DNA of 64,000 nt, from the NCBI GenBank assembly GCA_027487485.1, contig JAIYDN010000049.1:203878-267877 (forward strand), read 5' to 3'. The stretch comes from Planctomycetaceae bacterium. GTDB lineage: Bacteria > Planctomycetota > Planctomycetia > Pirellulales > Pirellulaceae. How positions within the stretch are numbered: the stretch's first letter is position 1; each line of letters starts with the position of its first letter. The notes beneath the pieces were generated by a model. The model was not told the DNA's origin. It saw only the letters and a program-made list of their open reading frames with translations, and ran no database searches. Both the position numbers and the translations under genes were made by a program. This document shows, in pieces, positions 36,927-45,977 of the stretch.

Positions 36927-38324
36927 ATGAAAAGCCAAAGCATCTGGATATGGACAGCCATGTGGTTTGCTTCCGTAGCATTGCAAGCTTCGGTTGGTTT
37001 TGGACAGATGGGTGGTGGAATGCCTGGTGGTGGGGACAACGCGCCAGCTTTTAGTGACCCCAAATTTTCTGAAAAGATGTATGAAGCGGGGGGACCTCGA
37101 GGTCGTGAGGCAACCGACGGTGCTCCCATTTTGTCCGTAACGATTGAAGGCAACAGTAGCGTGTCGGAGAACTTTATTGTCTCCACCATGCAAAGCCGCC
37201 AAGATCGGACCTTCGATAAAGAGACATTCAACCGCGATATTAGCTCCCTGTATCGGACCAATTTGTTTCGCAAAATCAGCTCGTACTTTTCCGAGACACC
37301 CGATGGCGTTCACATACGGCTGGTCGTGGAAGAGCGACCGATCATTCGAAGTGTTGTCTATCGCGGCAATGAACGTCTCGAAGATCGAAACCTGACCAAG
37401 CATGCAGGCATTCAAAAAGGAGATCCACTAGATCCCATCACCATTAATTCTGCCAAGTCCAGGTTAATTGAACTGTATCAGGACAAGGGAATGAACCAGA
37501 TTGATATTCGAATCGAATCGGGTTTGCGTAAAGGCGATCGCGAAGTGGAGTTCATTATCAACGAAGGGCCGGTGGAAAGGCTCAATAAAATCATGTTTGT
37601 GGGCAACAAGGCCTTCAGCACGGACCTGCTGAAGGCTCGTATCAAAAGCCGCGATGCACGCGGAGGTATTACCTCTTACATGTTTAACCTAGCTTCCGAC
37701 AACAAAATCGAAGCGGACCGCGATGGACTGATGAGCTACTATCGGTCGCTTGGCTATTTTGACGCTCGCGTTGACTTCCGAAAAGACTACAACGTGCGAG
37801 GAGACTTCATCGACCTAACGTTCATTGTCTCTGAAGGCGAGCGATACAAAATCAAGTCCGTTTCCATCGCAGGTACCAAGCGTTATCAGCCAAGTGAACT
37901 TTTGCCTTACATGAAAGTGAAGGCTGGCGAACCGTTCCTTCAAACACACAAGTCGCAGGATGAAAAATTTCTTCGCGATGTGTATGGAGCTCAAGGGCAC
38001 ATCTTTTGCGACGTGATTGGGGAACTCGTTTACCAGCCAGGCAACGAAGTTGACATCGTTTACAACGTTGGCGAAGGGGACATTTATCGCGCCAGCGAAG
38101 TACGAGTGCACATCGAAGGGGATCATACGAAGGAACGAGTGGCTATGCAGCCTCTTGGTAAGATTCGACCAGGTAGCATCATCAGCGGACCTGAGCTTGA
38201 TGACGCCAAACGTCGACTTAACTTTTTGCAGATCTTTAATGCAGACCCAAGCCAAGGTACTGTCCCCAATATTCAAGTCGATCGTGGTGAAGACTCCTTC
38301 TCCGAAGACGAACGTGATCGCTAA
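36927..38324 (+). CDS. POTRA-domain protein (N-terminal half of a BamA-like system)
   Basis: A 465-residue exported protein containing about five POTRA domains and no beta-barrel. A signal peptide (MKSQSIWIWTAMWFASVALQ) and a short Gly-rich stretch precede POTRA units, which begin near ILSVTIEGNSSVSENFI, IIRSVVYRGNERLED, LNKIMFVGNKAFSTDLL, IKSVSIAGTKRYQPSEL and ASEVRVHIEGDHTKERV. POTRA domains feed unfolded outer-membrane proteins to the Omp85 barrel. The barrel is encoded by the next gene, 204 bases further on in the chosen starts and only about 45 bases away in the longest frame. The start at 36927 has GAGG 7 bases upstream. In most bacteria both parts are one BamA chain, so this is a split version. 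Confidence 0.9.
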   Translation: MKSQSIWIWTAMWFASVALQASVGFGQMGGGMPGGGDNAPAFSDPKFSEKMYEAGGPRGREATDGAPILSVTIEGNSSVSENFIVSTMQSRQDRTFDKETFNRDISSLYRTNLFRKISSYFSETPDGVHIRLVVEERPIIRSVVYRGNERLEDRNLTKHAGIQKGDPLDPITINSAKSRLIELYQDKGMNQIDIRIESGLRKGDREVEFIINEGPVERLNKIMFVGNKAFSTDLLKARIKSRDARGGITSYMFNLASDNKIEADRDGLMSYYRSLGYFDARVDFRKDYNVRGDFIDLTFIVSEGERYKIKSVSIAGTKRYQPSELLPYMKVKAGEPFLQTHKSQDEKFLRDVYGAQGHIFCDVIGELVYQPGNEVDIVYNVGEGDIYRASEVRVHIEGDHTKERVAMQPLGKIRPGSIISGPELDDAKRRLNFLQIFNADPSQGTVPNIQVDRGEDSFSEDERDR

Positions 38325-38528
38325 CGATCGAACAAGCGGACTAGGGTACGAGGCAAATCAGCTGTCACTATGGCCAGAATTCAACAATGCATGCGGTTTG
38401 ATTTGATGACGTCGGAGATCATTCCAGTGGATGCGCAAGAACCAACTATGCTAAGTCAATTTCAATCGCTCAAGAATCTTTCTCGACAAGCCCGACCATT
38501 GGGTTTTTCGCGAGTACGGTGCATTACG

Positions 38529-40157
38529 ATGTTATGGAGCAAGCGAAGCAAGCCCGTCGAGCGTCAGCTTTATCTGACTCTCTGTTCAACGCTGTTGGTC
38601 TTATGGGTTCTTGCGACAGGTAGTTCGAGCTTCGCCCAGAACGTCGGACCTGGGTTTGGATACACGTATAACGCGAACACTCCAGTACCGCCACCGCCGA
38701 ACGTTCAAGGGTATCCCGCCCCTCCCTCCTATGGAACAGGGAACGCGTACAGTATCGGCCCTCCAGCAACAGAAGCCTTACCGCCTCCAGGCTATGGCAA
38801 TCCGGTCCCAAACCCACCGGTTTATGGCGTACCTGCTCAACCCTATTTGGTGCCTGCCCCTTCACCGAACATGGTGCCGAATCCTGTTTACAACGGCCAA
38901 GCACCGGTCGGGCAACCGATGTTCAATCAAGGTCCGGCGGTTGGGATTGCGCCTTCGCAACCTTATGCTCCCCCCTTGATTCCAGGGCCAATGGGGGAGC
39001 CGGGGCCAAGGCTGAACGAACCATGGCAAATACAACCCAACTCTCCAACGGCTGAAAGTCCTTTTGGATACAACCCTAGGATTAAGAACGTACCGGTCGA
39101 TGTTTACGCTCAAGAGGGGCAAACCGGTCGCTTCTCCGTGGGTGGATCGGTCAATAGCGATCTTGGAGTCGCTGGCCAGTTTGTTTTGGAAGAACGCAAC
39201 TTCGACATCATGAAATGGCCTGGCCGTCCGAGCGATATGCTCAATGGAGCCTTTCGCGGTGCAGGTCAGAACTTCCGGGCCGAACTTGTTCCCGGCAACC
39301 AAGTTCAGCGTTACACCCTGAATTGGACCGAGCCCAATCTGTTTGGCTATTCGCCATTCAGTCTATCGGTGGGTGGTTTCTACTTTACGCGAATCTATCG
39401 CGACTGGACCGAGCAACGGTTGGGTGCTCGAGTCGCTGTCGGTTACGAAGTCACCCCGGATCTCTCGCTGACTACTGAATTGCGCGGTGAGGACGTGAAG
39501 ATCACTCGGCCCCGAATTATTGGCCTACCAGCCTTGGACAACGTGGTGGGCAGTAACGATCTGTATACCGGTCGAGTTCGATTGGCGCACAATACTCGTG
39601 ATAGCCCGTTTCTTCCGACCGAGGGCCATTTGCTGGAAATGATTTACGATCAGAATTTTGGTGAGTTCGATTTCCCTCGCGGGCAAATCAACTTGAGCCG
39701 CTACTTTTTGGTTCGGGAGCGAGCCGACGGTTCGGGGCGTCATACCTTCACCAGTTCGATGCGGCTTGGCTTTACTGGCGAAGACACACCACTGTTTGAA
39801 AACTTTTTCGCAGGTGGTTTCTCCACGATGCGAGGTTTCCAATTTCGTGGAGCATCTCCCGTGGATAGCGATATTCAGGTCGGTGGTCGTTTCCAAATGC
39901 TTGGTTCGTTTGAATACATGTTGCCTGTAACCGCGGATGACATGCTGAGGATGGTTGCGTTCTTGGATTACGGTACCGTTGAAAAAGATATCGAAATCAA
40001 CTGGGACAATTTTCGGGTGGCGCCCGGTTTCGGTGCTCGCATCGCAGTCCCTGCGCTTGGGCCAGCACCCTTGGCGTTTGATTTCGCGTTCCCAATCGCT
40101 TACTCAGATACCGATTCTCGCCAGATTTTTTCATTCACCATGGGTCTGACACGATAG
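38529..40157 (+). CDS. Omp85/BamA-family outer-membrane beta-barrel protein with Pro-rich linker
   Basis: A 542-residue outer-membrane protein. A signal peptide (long basic n-region, cleavage near SSSFAQ) is followed by about 150 residues rich in Pro, Gly and Asn, then a 16-strand-type bacterial surface antigen barrel. The barrel contains the Omp85 loop-6 motif in TMRGFQFRG, equivalent to VRGF/Y, and ends with an aromatic-alternating last strand (IFSFTMGLTR). It has no POTRA domains of its own; these are on the gene just upstream. It should insert beta-barrel proteins together with that partner. The start is ambiguous: in-frame ATGs at 38370, 38406 and 38448 exist, and 38529 gives the most normal signal peptide. 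Confidence 0.88.
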   Translation: MLWSKRSKPVERQLYLTLCSTLLVLWVLATGSSSFAQNVGPGFGYTYNANTPVPPPPNVQGYPAPPSYGTGNAYSIGPPATEALPPPGYGNPVPNPPVYGVPAQPYLVPAPSPNMVPNPVYNGQAPVGQPMFNQGPAVGIAPSQPYAPPLIPGPMGEPGPRLNEPWQIQPNSPTAESPFGYNPRIKNVPVDVYAQEGQTGRFSVGGSVNSDLGVAGQFVLEERNFDIMKWPGRPSDMLNGAFRGAGQNFRAELVPGNQVQRYTLNWTEPNLFGYSPFSLSVGGFYFTRIYRDWTEQRLGARVAVGYEVTPDLSLTTELRGEDVKITRPRIIGLPALDNVVGSNDLYTGRVRLAHNTRDSPFLPTEGHLLEMIYDQNFGEFDFPRGQINLSRYFLVRERADGSGRHTFTSSMRLGFTGEDTPLFENFFAGGFSTMRGFQFRGASPVDSDIQVGGRFQMLGSFEYMLPVTADDMLRMVAFLDYGTVEKDIEINWDNFRVAPGFGARIAVPALGPAPLAFDFAFPIAYSDTDSRQIFSFTMGLTR

Positions 40158-40172
40158 ACGTAGGGTCGCATC

Positions 40173-40988
40173 ATGGCGTTTGGTATCGATCTGCCCAGCT
40201 ACCACGGACCGTTGGACTTGCTGCTTTACCTGGTCCGGCGTGAAGAGCTTCCCTTGGAAGAGCTATCGCTAGCGCGAATCACGCATCAGTACATGAGCTA
40301 CCTTGAGATCTTGGAGTCCTTGGACTTGGACGATGTCGGTGAGTTCGTCGATATCACCAGTCAGTTGATTGAATACAAAGCAAAGGCCGTCTTGCCTGCC
40401 GTTGAAGATCCGTCCGACGAAGAGTCGTCAGGTGTCATGCGTGAATCGATGCCTCAGTTGGTGGATCGATTGATTCAGTACAAACGCTTTCGGGATGCTG
40501 CTAGTCTGCTAGACGAGCAAAGTCGAAGGTGGCAATTGCGGTACTCGCGTCTCGCGAGCGACTTGCCTCCGCGACGAATCGATGCCGATGAAGTGCCGAT
40601 TGCAAGGGTCGAGGTATGGGATTTGGTCAGTGCTTTCGGGCGAATTCTCAAGGCTCGTCAAAAGACGGCCCAGCATAGTATCCAATACGATGACACCCCC
40701 ATCCATGTTTACATGTCGCGTATTCACGCGCAAGTGCGCCAGTTGAATCGGGTTGAATTGCAGGAGCTCTTTGAAGTTGGAATGCACAAAAGCGCGTTGA
40801 TTGCTATGTTCTTGGCCACTCTGGAGATGACTCGCCATCACGGTTTGTACGCATCGCAAGAGACCGCCGATGGACCGCTCTTTTTGTTACCCGGTCCCGA
40901 CTTCCCTGCCGAATTGGATGTGGCCAAAGTCGAAAACCTTGCCTTGGAAGCCGTGGCGAATTCGAACTTGCCTGTGGTACCAAGGTAG
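40173..40988 (+). CDS. scpA: Segregation and condensation protein A (ScpA)
   Basis: A 271-residue kleisin subunit of the SMC-ScpAB condensin, which organises and segregates the chromosome. The N-terminal SMC-neck-binding domain reads YHGPLDLLLYLVRREELPLEELSLARITHQY, the classic ScpA start, followed by FVDITSQLIEYKAKAVLP. The C-terminal winged-helix part includes LFEVGMHKSALIAMFLATLEM. It begins 15 bases after the Omp85 stop, so it is probably co-transcribed with the outer-membrane pair. No scpB is found in the window. Confidence 0.95.
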   Translation: MAFGIDLPSYHGPLDLLLYLVRREELPLEELSLARITHQYMSYLEILESLDLDDVGEFVDITSQLIEYKAKAVLPAVEDPSDEESSGVMRESMPQLVDRLIQYKRFRDAASLLDEQSRRWQLRYSRLASDLPPRRIDADEVPIARVEVWDLVSAFGRILKARQKTAQHSIQYDDTPIHVYMSRIHAQVRQLNRVELQELFEVGMHKSALIAMFLATLEMTRHHGLYASQETADGPLFLLPGPDFPAELDVAKVENLALEAVANSNLPVVPR

Positions 40989-41019
40989 GTCCATTGCGTC
41001 TATCTATGCATCGACTTGG

Positions 41020-42552
41020 CTAAGGTGTCTCCCGCGGGTGCTGCATTGGGTCGTCATGCACGGGATGATCCGGAATGGGAAACTCGTTCGGGATCTTCGG
41101 TGTGGGCAAAGGCGCGATTCGCTCAACCGACCAAGGGGAACTGTCCCAGCGATAGAATTCGTTCGGCCCCCCGGATTCTAACCCGGTCTCCGAATTCTTC
41201 TCTTGCCGTGGAAGCTCTGGAGTTTGAGTTTTCGGCTCCATGCTTTTCGGCTTCATCGAGTCGGTTCCAAATTCGTCTTCAAAGGCGGCTTGCATGAAGA
41301 CAGCATTGACGCTTTCGACTCGTGGGCTGGCTTCTTGGTTGCTGGTGCTGATATGGGCTTTTGGCCGTAGATCTGCCTGGAAGCACTCGTGAACCTTTTT
41401 AGTAATGTCGATGAGCCGCAATCCAAAGGTCTTGGCGATGCGAGCGCAGTCTTCATATTCGGGTGAAAAATCTTCTTCGCCGGACGGAAGTTCGGAAACC
41501 TTTCCAAGCACGAGACCCCAAGGGGTTGGAACTTCCACCGTCGTGCGAGGCAAAACCGTTCTGGCTTGCCGTCGGTATCGAATCCCTAAAGTTCCTGTGT
41601 GCTGAAAGAGAATTGCTTCCATCGGTTGCCGGTCCTCTGGCTTCGCGAGAACAGTCAGCAAAGTTCCTGGGCGGTTCTTTTTCATTTGAATCGAGCTGGT
41701 AAAAACGTCCAACGCACCAGCCTTCCACAGGCATTCGATTGCGAAACCGATTTGCTCCCCTGGGATGTCGTCCAAATTGCATTCCAACACAACGACCTGA
41801 TCGCTATTGCGTTGGTCTGGCTTGGTGTTGGAGCTCAATGCGTTTCCAATCAGCAATCGAAGTAGATTCGGTCGATCCGGAACGTTCTTATTGCCGGCAC
41901 CATAACCGATCCGGCCCACTTGCATGGATGGCATCGGACCGAAATCGCTGACAAGCTCGGTAAGAATCGCAGCACCCGTAGGAGTAGTCATTTCCATTTG
42001 GATTTGCGTTGGAGCGATAGGCACCCCCATCATAAGTTCGGCGGTCGCAGGGCCGGGCACGCTGACCGTACCGTGCGCAATTCGAATCATTCCCGATCCC
42101 GTCGGTACGGCAGACGCGTAGGCCTTTTCGATCCCGAGCATGTCCCAAGCGATGGCGACTCCTACCATGTCGACGATGGAATCGATGGCTCCGACTTCAT
42201 GAAATTGAACTCGATCCATGGTGGTTCCATGCACCTTGGCTTCGGCTCGTGCGATGCGCTCGAAGAATCGCATGGCTAAGTCCTTGGCACGAACGGAAAA
42301 TCGACCGCGCCGAATATGAGCATGAATGTCTCGTAAATAGCGGTGGGCATGTTCGCGAGGTTGTTCGATGGCAAGCAACTTGCCTCGAAAACCATTCCGC
42401 TGAGTGTCGGTCACCGACAGCCTAACAGCTCCCAAATCCATGGATGCAATCGCAGTTTGGATCGCAGCGAGATCCGCCCCCGCATCGATCAATGCGGCTA
42501 AAGTCATATCCCCGCTGATGCCGCTGAAACAATCAAAATAAGCGATTTGCAT
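41020..42552 (-). CDS. larC: LarC-like nickel-pincer cofactor nickel-insertion protein
   Basis: A 510-residue LarC homologue. LarC inserts nickel into the pyridinium dithiocarboxylate mononucleotide in a CTP-dependent step, completing the cofactor of lactate racemase and related enzymes. Hallmarks are the start AYFDCFSGISGDMTLAALID, RAEAKVHGTTMDRVQFHEVGAIDSIVD, GSGMIRIAHGTVSVPGPAT and the C-terminal ECNLDDIPGEQIGFAIE with IQMKKNRPGTLLTVL. In Lactiplantibacillus the protein is made by frameshifting (larC1/C2); here one frame encodes it all. The last 110 residues or so are a low-complexity extension not typical of the family. No larA, larB or larE is nearby. Confidence 0.92.
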   Translation of the reverse strand: MQIAYFDCFSGISGDMTLAALIDAGADLAAIQTAIASMDLGAVRLSVTDTQRNGFRGKLLAIEQPREHAHRYLRDIHAHIRRGRFSVRAKDLAMRFFERIARAEAKVHGTTMDRVQFHEVGAIDSIVDMVGVAIAWDMLGIEKAYASAVPTGSGMIRIAHGTVSVPGPATAELMMGVPIAPTQIQMEMTTPTGAAILTELVSDFGPMPSMQVGRIGYGAGNKNVPDRPNLLRLLIGNALSSNTKPDQRNSDQVVVLECNLDDIPGEQIGFAIECLWKAGALDVFTSSIQMKKNRPGTLLTVLAKPEDRQPMEAILFQHTGTLGIRYRRQARTVLPRTTVEVPTPWGLVLGKVSELPSGEEDFSPEYEDCARIAKTFGLRLIDITKKVHECFQADLRPKAHISTSNQEASPRVESVNAVFMQAAFEDEFGTDSMKPKSMEPKTQTPELPRQEKNSETGLESGGPNEFYRWDSSPWSVERIAPLPTPKIPNEFPIPDHPVHDDPMQHPRETP

Positions 42553-42741
42553 GCTGAAAACTCAGGTTGTAAAAACAGATCTCGGCTTCGAAACCATGAA
42601 GCGAAGATATTCTAATCCAAATGATTCGATTCGCTGCAGGTTTGCCAGGCAGGTGCTGCCAAAGTAAGGCCAGATCAAGTATTCTAGCCAGTGCCTGGAG
42701 CGGTTTTTACGGATTCGCAGCTGATAACCTATTACTTCATC

Positions 42742-43344
42742 ATGGACCAAAACCCCTACGCCGTTGAAGCATCCACCTACTTGGCTCCCCAGGAGTTAAC
42801 AGACGTCGAGTCCATTCGGAAGCGGTACCTCGGACACGAAGCCTCCGTGAAATCCATTGGAACGCTGTATCTGCTCGGGGGTGTATTTTCGTTGTTGATC
42901 TCGGCCGTTTATCTAATCGCTGGTATCAGTAGCTTCGGTGAAACAGGTCCCAATGATTTCGGTGGACCCAGCCTGGGATTGTTTACACTGGCTATCGGCG
43001 TTGTATTTCTTTCGCTGGGTGTGCTCCAGATTTGGTCTGGCGTCGGCGTCCGAAAGCTTCGGCCCGCAGCCAGAATTGGCGCAACAGTAATTTCGACCAT
43101 TGGGTTGTTAGGCTTTCCTATTGGAACTCTTGTCAGCGCTTATTTCTTGTATTTGCTTCTGTCGGAAAAGGGAAGTTACGTCTTCTCGGATACGTACAAA
43201 CAAGTCATCGCGCAAACCCCGCATATGAGGTACAAGACTTCGATCCTGACTTGGATTGTGGTTATTCTGCTTGTGACCTTGGTCCTGTTGGTCATCGTGA
43301 TTGTACCACTCATCACTTGGGTGAATGGACCTGGCGCTTGGTGA
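42742..43344 (+). CDS. Small polytopic membrane protein of unknown function
   Basis: A 200-residue protein starting MDQNPYAVEAS, a motif style common in planctomycete membrane proteins. About four transmembrane segments are visible: near 45-66, 77-100, 110-135 and 172-195. There is no recognisable enzymatic or transporter motif. The stop lies 25 bases before the methyltransferase start, so the pair is probably co-transcribed. The ATG at 42742 begins the conserved-looking N-terminus; the frame stays open 51 bases further upstream. Confidence 0.75.
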   Translation: MDQNPYAVEASTYLAPQELTDVESIRKRYLGHEASVKSIGTLYLLGGVFSLLISAVYLIAGISSFGETGPNDFGGPSLGLFTLAIGVVFLSLGVLQIWSGVGVRKLRPAARIGATVISTIGLLGFPIGTLVSAYFLYLLLSEKGSYVFSDTYKQVIAQTPHMRYKTSILTWIVVILLVTLVLLVIVIVPLITWVNGPGAW

Positions 43345-43369
43345 AGCTTCGTTCAAAGGCAAGCTGGTT

Positions 43370-44971
43370 ATGATTCCTTCACAGTCGTCAACTTACGACC
43401 AGTTACCGTACACGCGTTATGCCTTTCCGCAAACTCATCCTGATCGGCTTGCATCGATCGGGATGGTTTATGGCTTAACGCCTCCCGATGTGCGTTCCTG
43501 TCGTGTTTTGGAAATCGGTTGCGGGCGTGGGGGGAATTTGATTCCCATGGCAGAGCAGTTGCCTGGGAGCGAGTTTGTAGGCGTCGATTTATCGAGATTG
43601 CAAATCGAAGAAGCCAAGGCCTGGGCATTGGATCTAGGTTTTTCGAACGTTGATCTAAGGCACATGGACGTTTTGGATATCGACGCGTCTTTTGGGAAGT
43701 TTGATTACATTGTTTGCCATGGAGTCTTTTCCTGGGTTCCACCCAGGGCACAACAAGCCATCTTGCGGATTTGCCGTGAGAATCTGGTCCCGAACGGTAT
43801 CGCAACCATCAGCTACAACACCAAGCCCGGTTGGAATTACCGAGGCTCTCTGCGCGATGTGATGCTCTTTCGAGCTAGCCAGTTCGAACGACCCGCTGAG
43901 AAACTTGCCGAAGCCAAAAAGTTGCTCGAACTGTTAGCCACGGAACTGAAGGGTGAGCAATTGCATGAAAAGTTGCTGCTTCAAGAAATGGAAGCTTTGA
44001 AAGGGAAGGACGATTCCTACATCTATCATGAATACCTCGAAGAATGCAATTCCCCGTTTTACTTTCATGAGTTCACGAATCAATTAAGTCCGTTTGGCCT
44101 TCAGTACTTGGGCGAAGCTGATCTGAGCCTTCCGTTTGGAAAGGCCAACGTGCACTCGCTCACAGATGCTTTTGAGTCCCTTTCGGCCAGCTACTTGCAA
44201 TTGGAACAGTATTCCGATTTTGTGACGGGCCGAATGTTTCGACAATCGTTGATATGTCATCAAGAGCAGGTTGTCAGTCGCAATTACGATCCGAATATCC
44301 TTCAGCGGTTTCGATTGGAATCATTGCTTGAACCTTGTGTGCTTGACGAAACGCAAGGGCGCGGGACGCAAAACCAGTTCGAAGGAACATCGGATTGCAG
44401 TGCTCACTTTCGGTACAAACATACCGGCAAGATTGTCCAGCTCGATTTCGATAACCCTCTTGTGGAAGCCGCATTTCACCTACTTTCGGAAGTGGGAAAT
44501 GGCGGATGCTCTTTTACGTGGCTTTTTTCTGAAGCTGTGAAGCGATGTGCCAGCATAAGCCGTCTGAGCGGAAGCGAATTGCAAAAATTACAATCTTTGG
44601 AAGTGGTGCAGTCCTTGCAAGTGGCGTTGATTCGAGCCGCTTTGTCGGGTGGGTTATGGTTGCATACCGTCCCTGCATCGCACACGCTTTCTGTTTCCGC
44701 CAAGCCCAGAGCAAGCAAGATCGCGCGAAGTCAGGCCGCAGCTGGCGAACGAGTCACAACCCTACAACATCGGTCCGTTGAATTGAATGCGCTCGATCGA
44801 TGGCTTTTATGCAACCTAGACGGATCCAATTCCATCGCGCAGCTTGTCGACCTAGTCCGGGAAGCGATGAAGGGCCAACACGATAGTGGGGCTACGCCGG
44901 CTACGGATCCTTTGGAATTTCTTAAGTCGCGTCTAGCCTATTTTGTCCGGCAAGCTTTGCTATGCAGCTGA
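43370..44971 (+). CDS. SAM-dependent methyltransferase with methyltransferase regulatory domain
   Basis: A 533-residue protein. Residues about 40-160 are a class I methyltransferase with motif I VLEIGCGRGGNLIPM and post-I acidic FVGVDLS. The part from about 210 to 300 matches the methyltransferase regulatory domain family (PF10119 type), with IYHEYLEECNSPFYFHEF as a typical segment. The C-terminal 200 residues contain a further helical domain ending in WLLCNLDGSNSIAQLVDLV. Substrate unknown. The start at 43370 avoids overlap with the preceding membrane-protein gene; the longer frame at 43325 overlaps it by 20 bases. Confidence 0.88.
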   Translation: MIPSQSSTYDQLPYTRYAFPQTHPDRLASIGMVYGLTPPDVRSCRVLEIGCGRGGNLIPMAEQLPGSEFVGVDLSRLQIEEAKAWALDLGFSNVDLRHMDVLDIDASFGKFDYIVCHGVFSWVPPRAQQAILRICRENLVPNGIATISYNTKPGWNYRGSLRDVMLFRASQFERPAEKLAEAKKLLELLATELKGEQLHEKLLLQEMEALKGKDDSYIYHEYLEECNSPFYFHEFTNQLSPFGLQYLGEADLSLPFGKANVHSLTDAFESLSASYLQLEQYSDFVTGRMFRQSLICHQEQVVSRNYDPNILQRFRLESLLEPCVLDETQGRGTQNQFEGTSDCSAHFRYKHTGKIVQLDFDNPLVEAAFHLLSEVGNGGCSFTWLFSEAVKRCASISRLSGSELQKLQSLEVVQSLQVALIRAALSGGLWLHTVPASHTLSVSAKPRASKIARSQAAAGERVTTLQHRSVELNALDRWLLCNLDGSNSIAQLVDLVREAMKGQHDSGATPATDPLEFLKSRLAYFVRQALLCS

Positions 44972-45356
44972 GGTGTAGGAGCTGGCCACGACGAACGATT
45001 TTGCAGGGGAAACGTAACGTAGCGAACGCTCAATGGAACTCACTTTCGTTTTGTTTTGAACACCGAACACCGAACACCGAACTGTTTTACGAATTCCTTT
45101 GGATTTCGACATTCCTTGTTCGAAATTCGATATTGATTTCGATTCAGCAATAACGAGGCAGAAGCAATCCGGGCTGTCGAGCAGGATGCTTACGATAAAA
45201 AGTGGTCGTTTCTGATAAAAAAGTCCTAGACTTTCGGAATGGGACAACCGTATGATTCGCACGTGCAAGCGGGGATGGACTCCCGGGATGATTCAAGTAA
45301 TCTAGACCTTAGGTCGCGTGGCGAAGCACTCTTTTCCTACTTGATTTTTCACTGCA
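44972..45356. other. Gene-free region with dispersed repeat
   Basis: Nothing coding is supported here. The left half holds the second copy of the dispersed repeat (45055-45145). The right half probably carries the promoter of the small membrane-protein gene, but no clear boxes were recognised. Confidence 0.5.
45055..45145. repeat. Dispersed intergenic repeat, copy 2
   Basis: Three tandem CACCGAA-type units (about 45060-45082) precede a stretch at 45093-45140 that is nearly identical to 1200-1247, with one visible mismatch. Both copies are in the same orientation and in intergenic DNA. Confidence 0.6.
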
Positions 45357-45683
45357 ATGAATACTGCACCTAATTCTACGACTTGGATTTGGAGCTTGGT
45401 TTCAAGCTCTACTTTTCAGTCCGTGCTCGGCGTTCTGATTTTGTTGACTGTGTGTGGCATCGCAATTTCCCTCCTGTCAAAGTTGCGCGATTCCAACACG
45501 CAAGACGCCCCACTGGACGAAATGCTACGTAAGAATTTCGAAGAAATGCGGAGTGAAGGTGTCATTAACGAAGCGGAATTCCGAAACATAGCTTCGTCGC
45601 TGACAAAAGCACCTCGCAGTGCCTTGGTGGTGAAGCCACAAACAATCGAACAAACCGACGCCCCAAATTCAGACGAAAAATAG
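45357..45683 (+). CDS. Small single-pass membrane protein
   Basis: A 108-residue protein with one transmembrane helix at about 21-42 (VLGVLILLTVCGIAISLLSKL). The cytoplasmic part, LDEMLRKNFEEMRSEGVINEAEF, resembles the SHOCT-like short helical motif, often found at protein ends and linked to oligomerisation. The tail is Thr/Asp-rich. No family name can be assigned. It lies upstream of clpX, with 294 bases between, so it may have its own transcript. Confidence 0.65.
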   Translation: MNTAPNSTTWIWSLVSSSTFQSVLGVLILLTVCGIAISLLSKLRDSNTQDAPLDEMLRKNFEEMRSEGVINEAEFRNIASSLTKAPRSALVVKPQTIEQTDAPNSDEK

Positions 45684-45977
45684 TCGCTGATTCTGGCTCG
45701 AACGTATGTTAGACTTGAGTGATCAGAACAAATCTGTCGGTCTGGGAGGCCGAACCGGTCAGGGCGCCGTTCCTGACTCAACCAACGAATACCCATCGGC
45801 TCGAAACTGTGGACAAGGATGCCCGGTTCGATTCAAGAAAACGTGATCCATCACGCATTCTTGAAGAAACCAATCGAGCTTCCACATATCCCACGTCCAT
45901 TTGTCAACTGCATCCCATTCTCGCGTAACTAGTCGTTTCGCAGCGTGTTGATGTCGTGAACTTGTAAGGAGTCGAAA

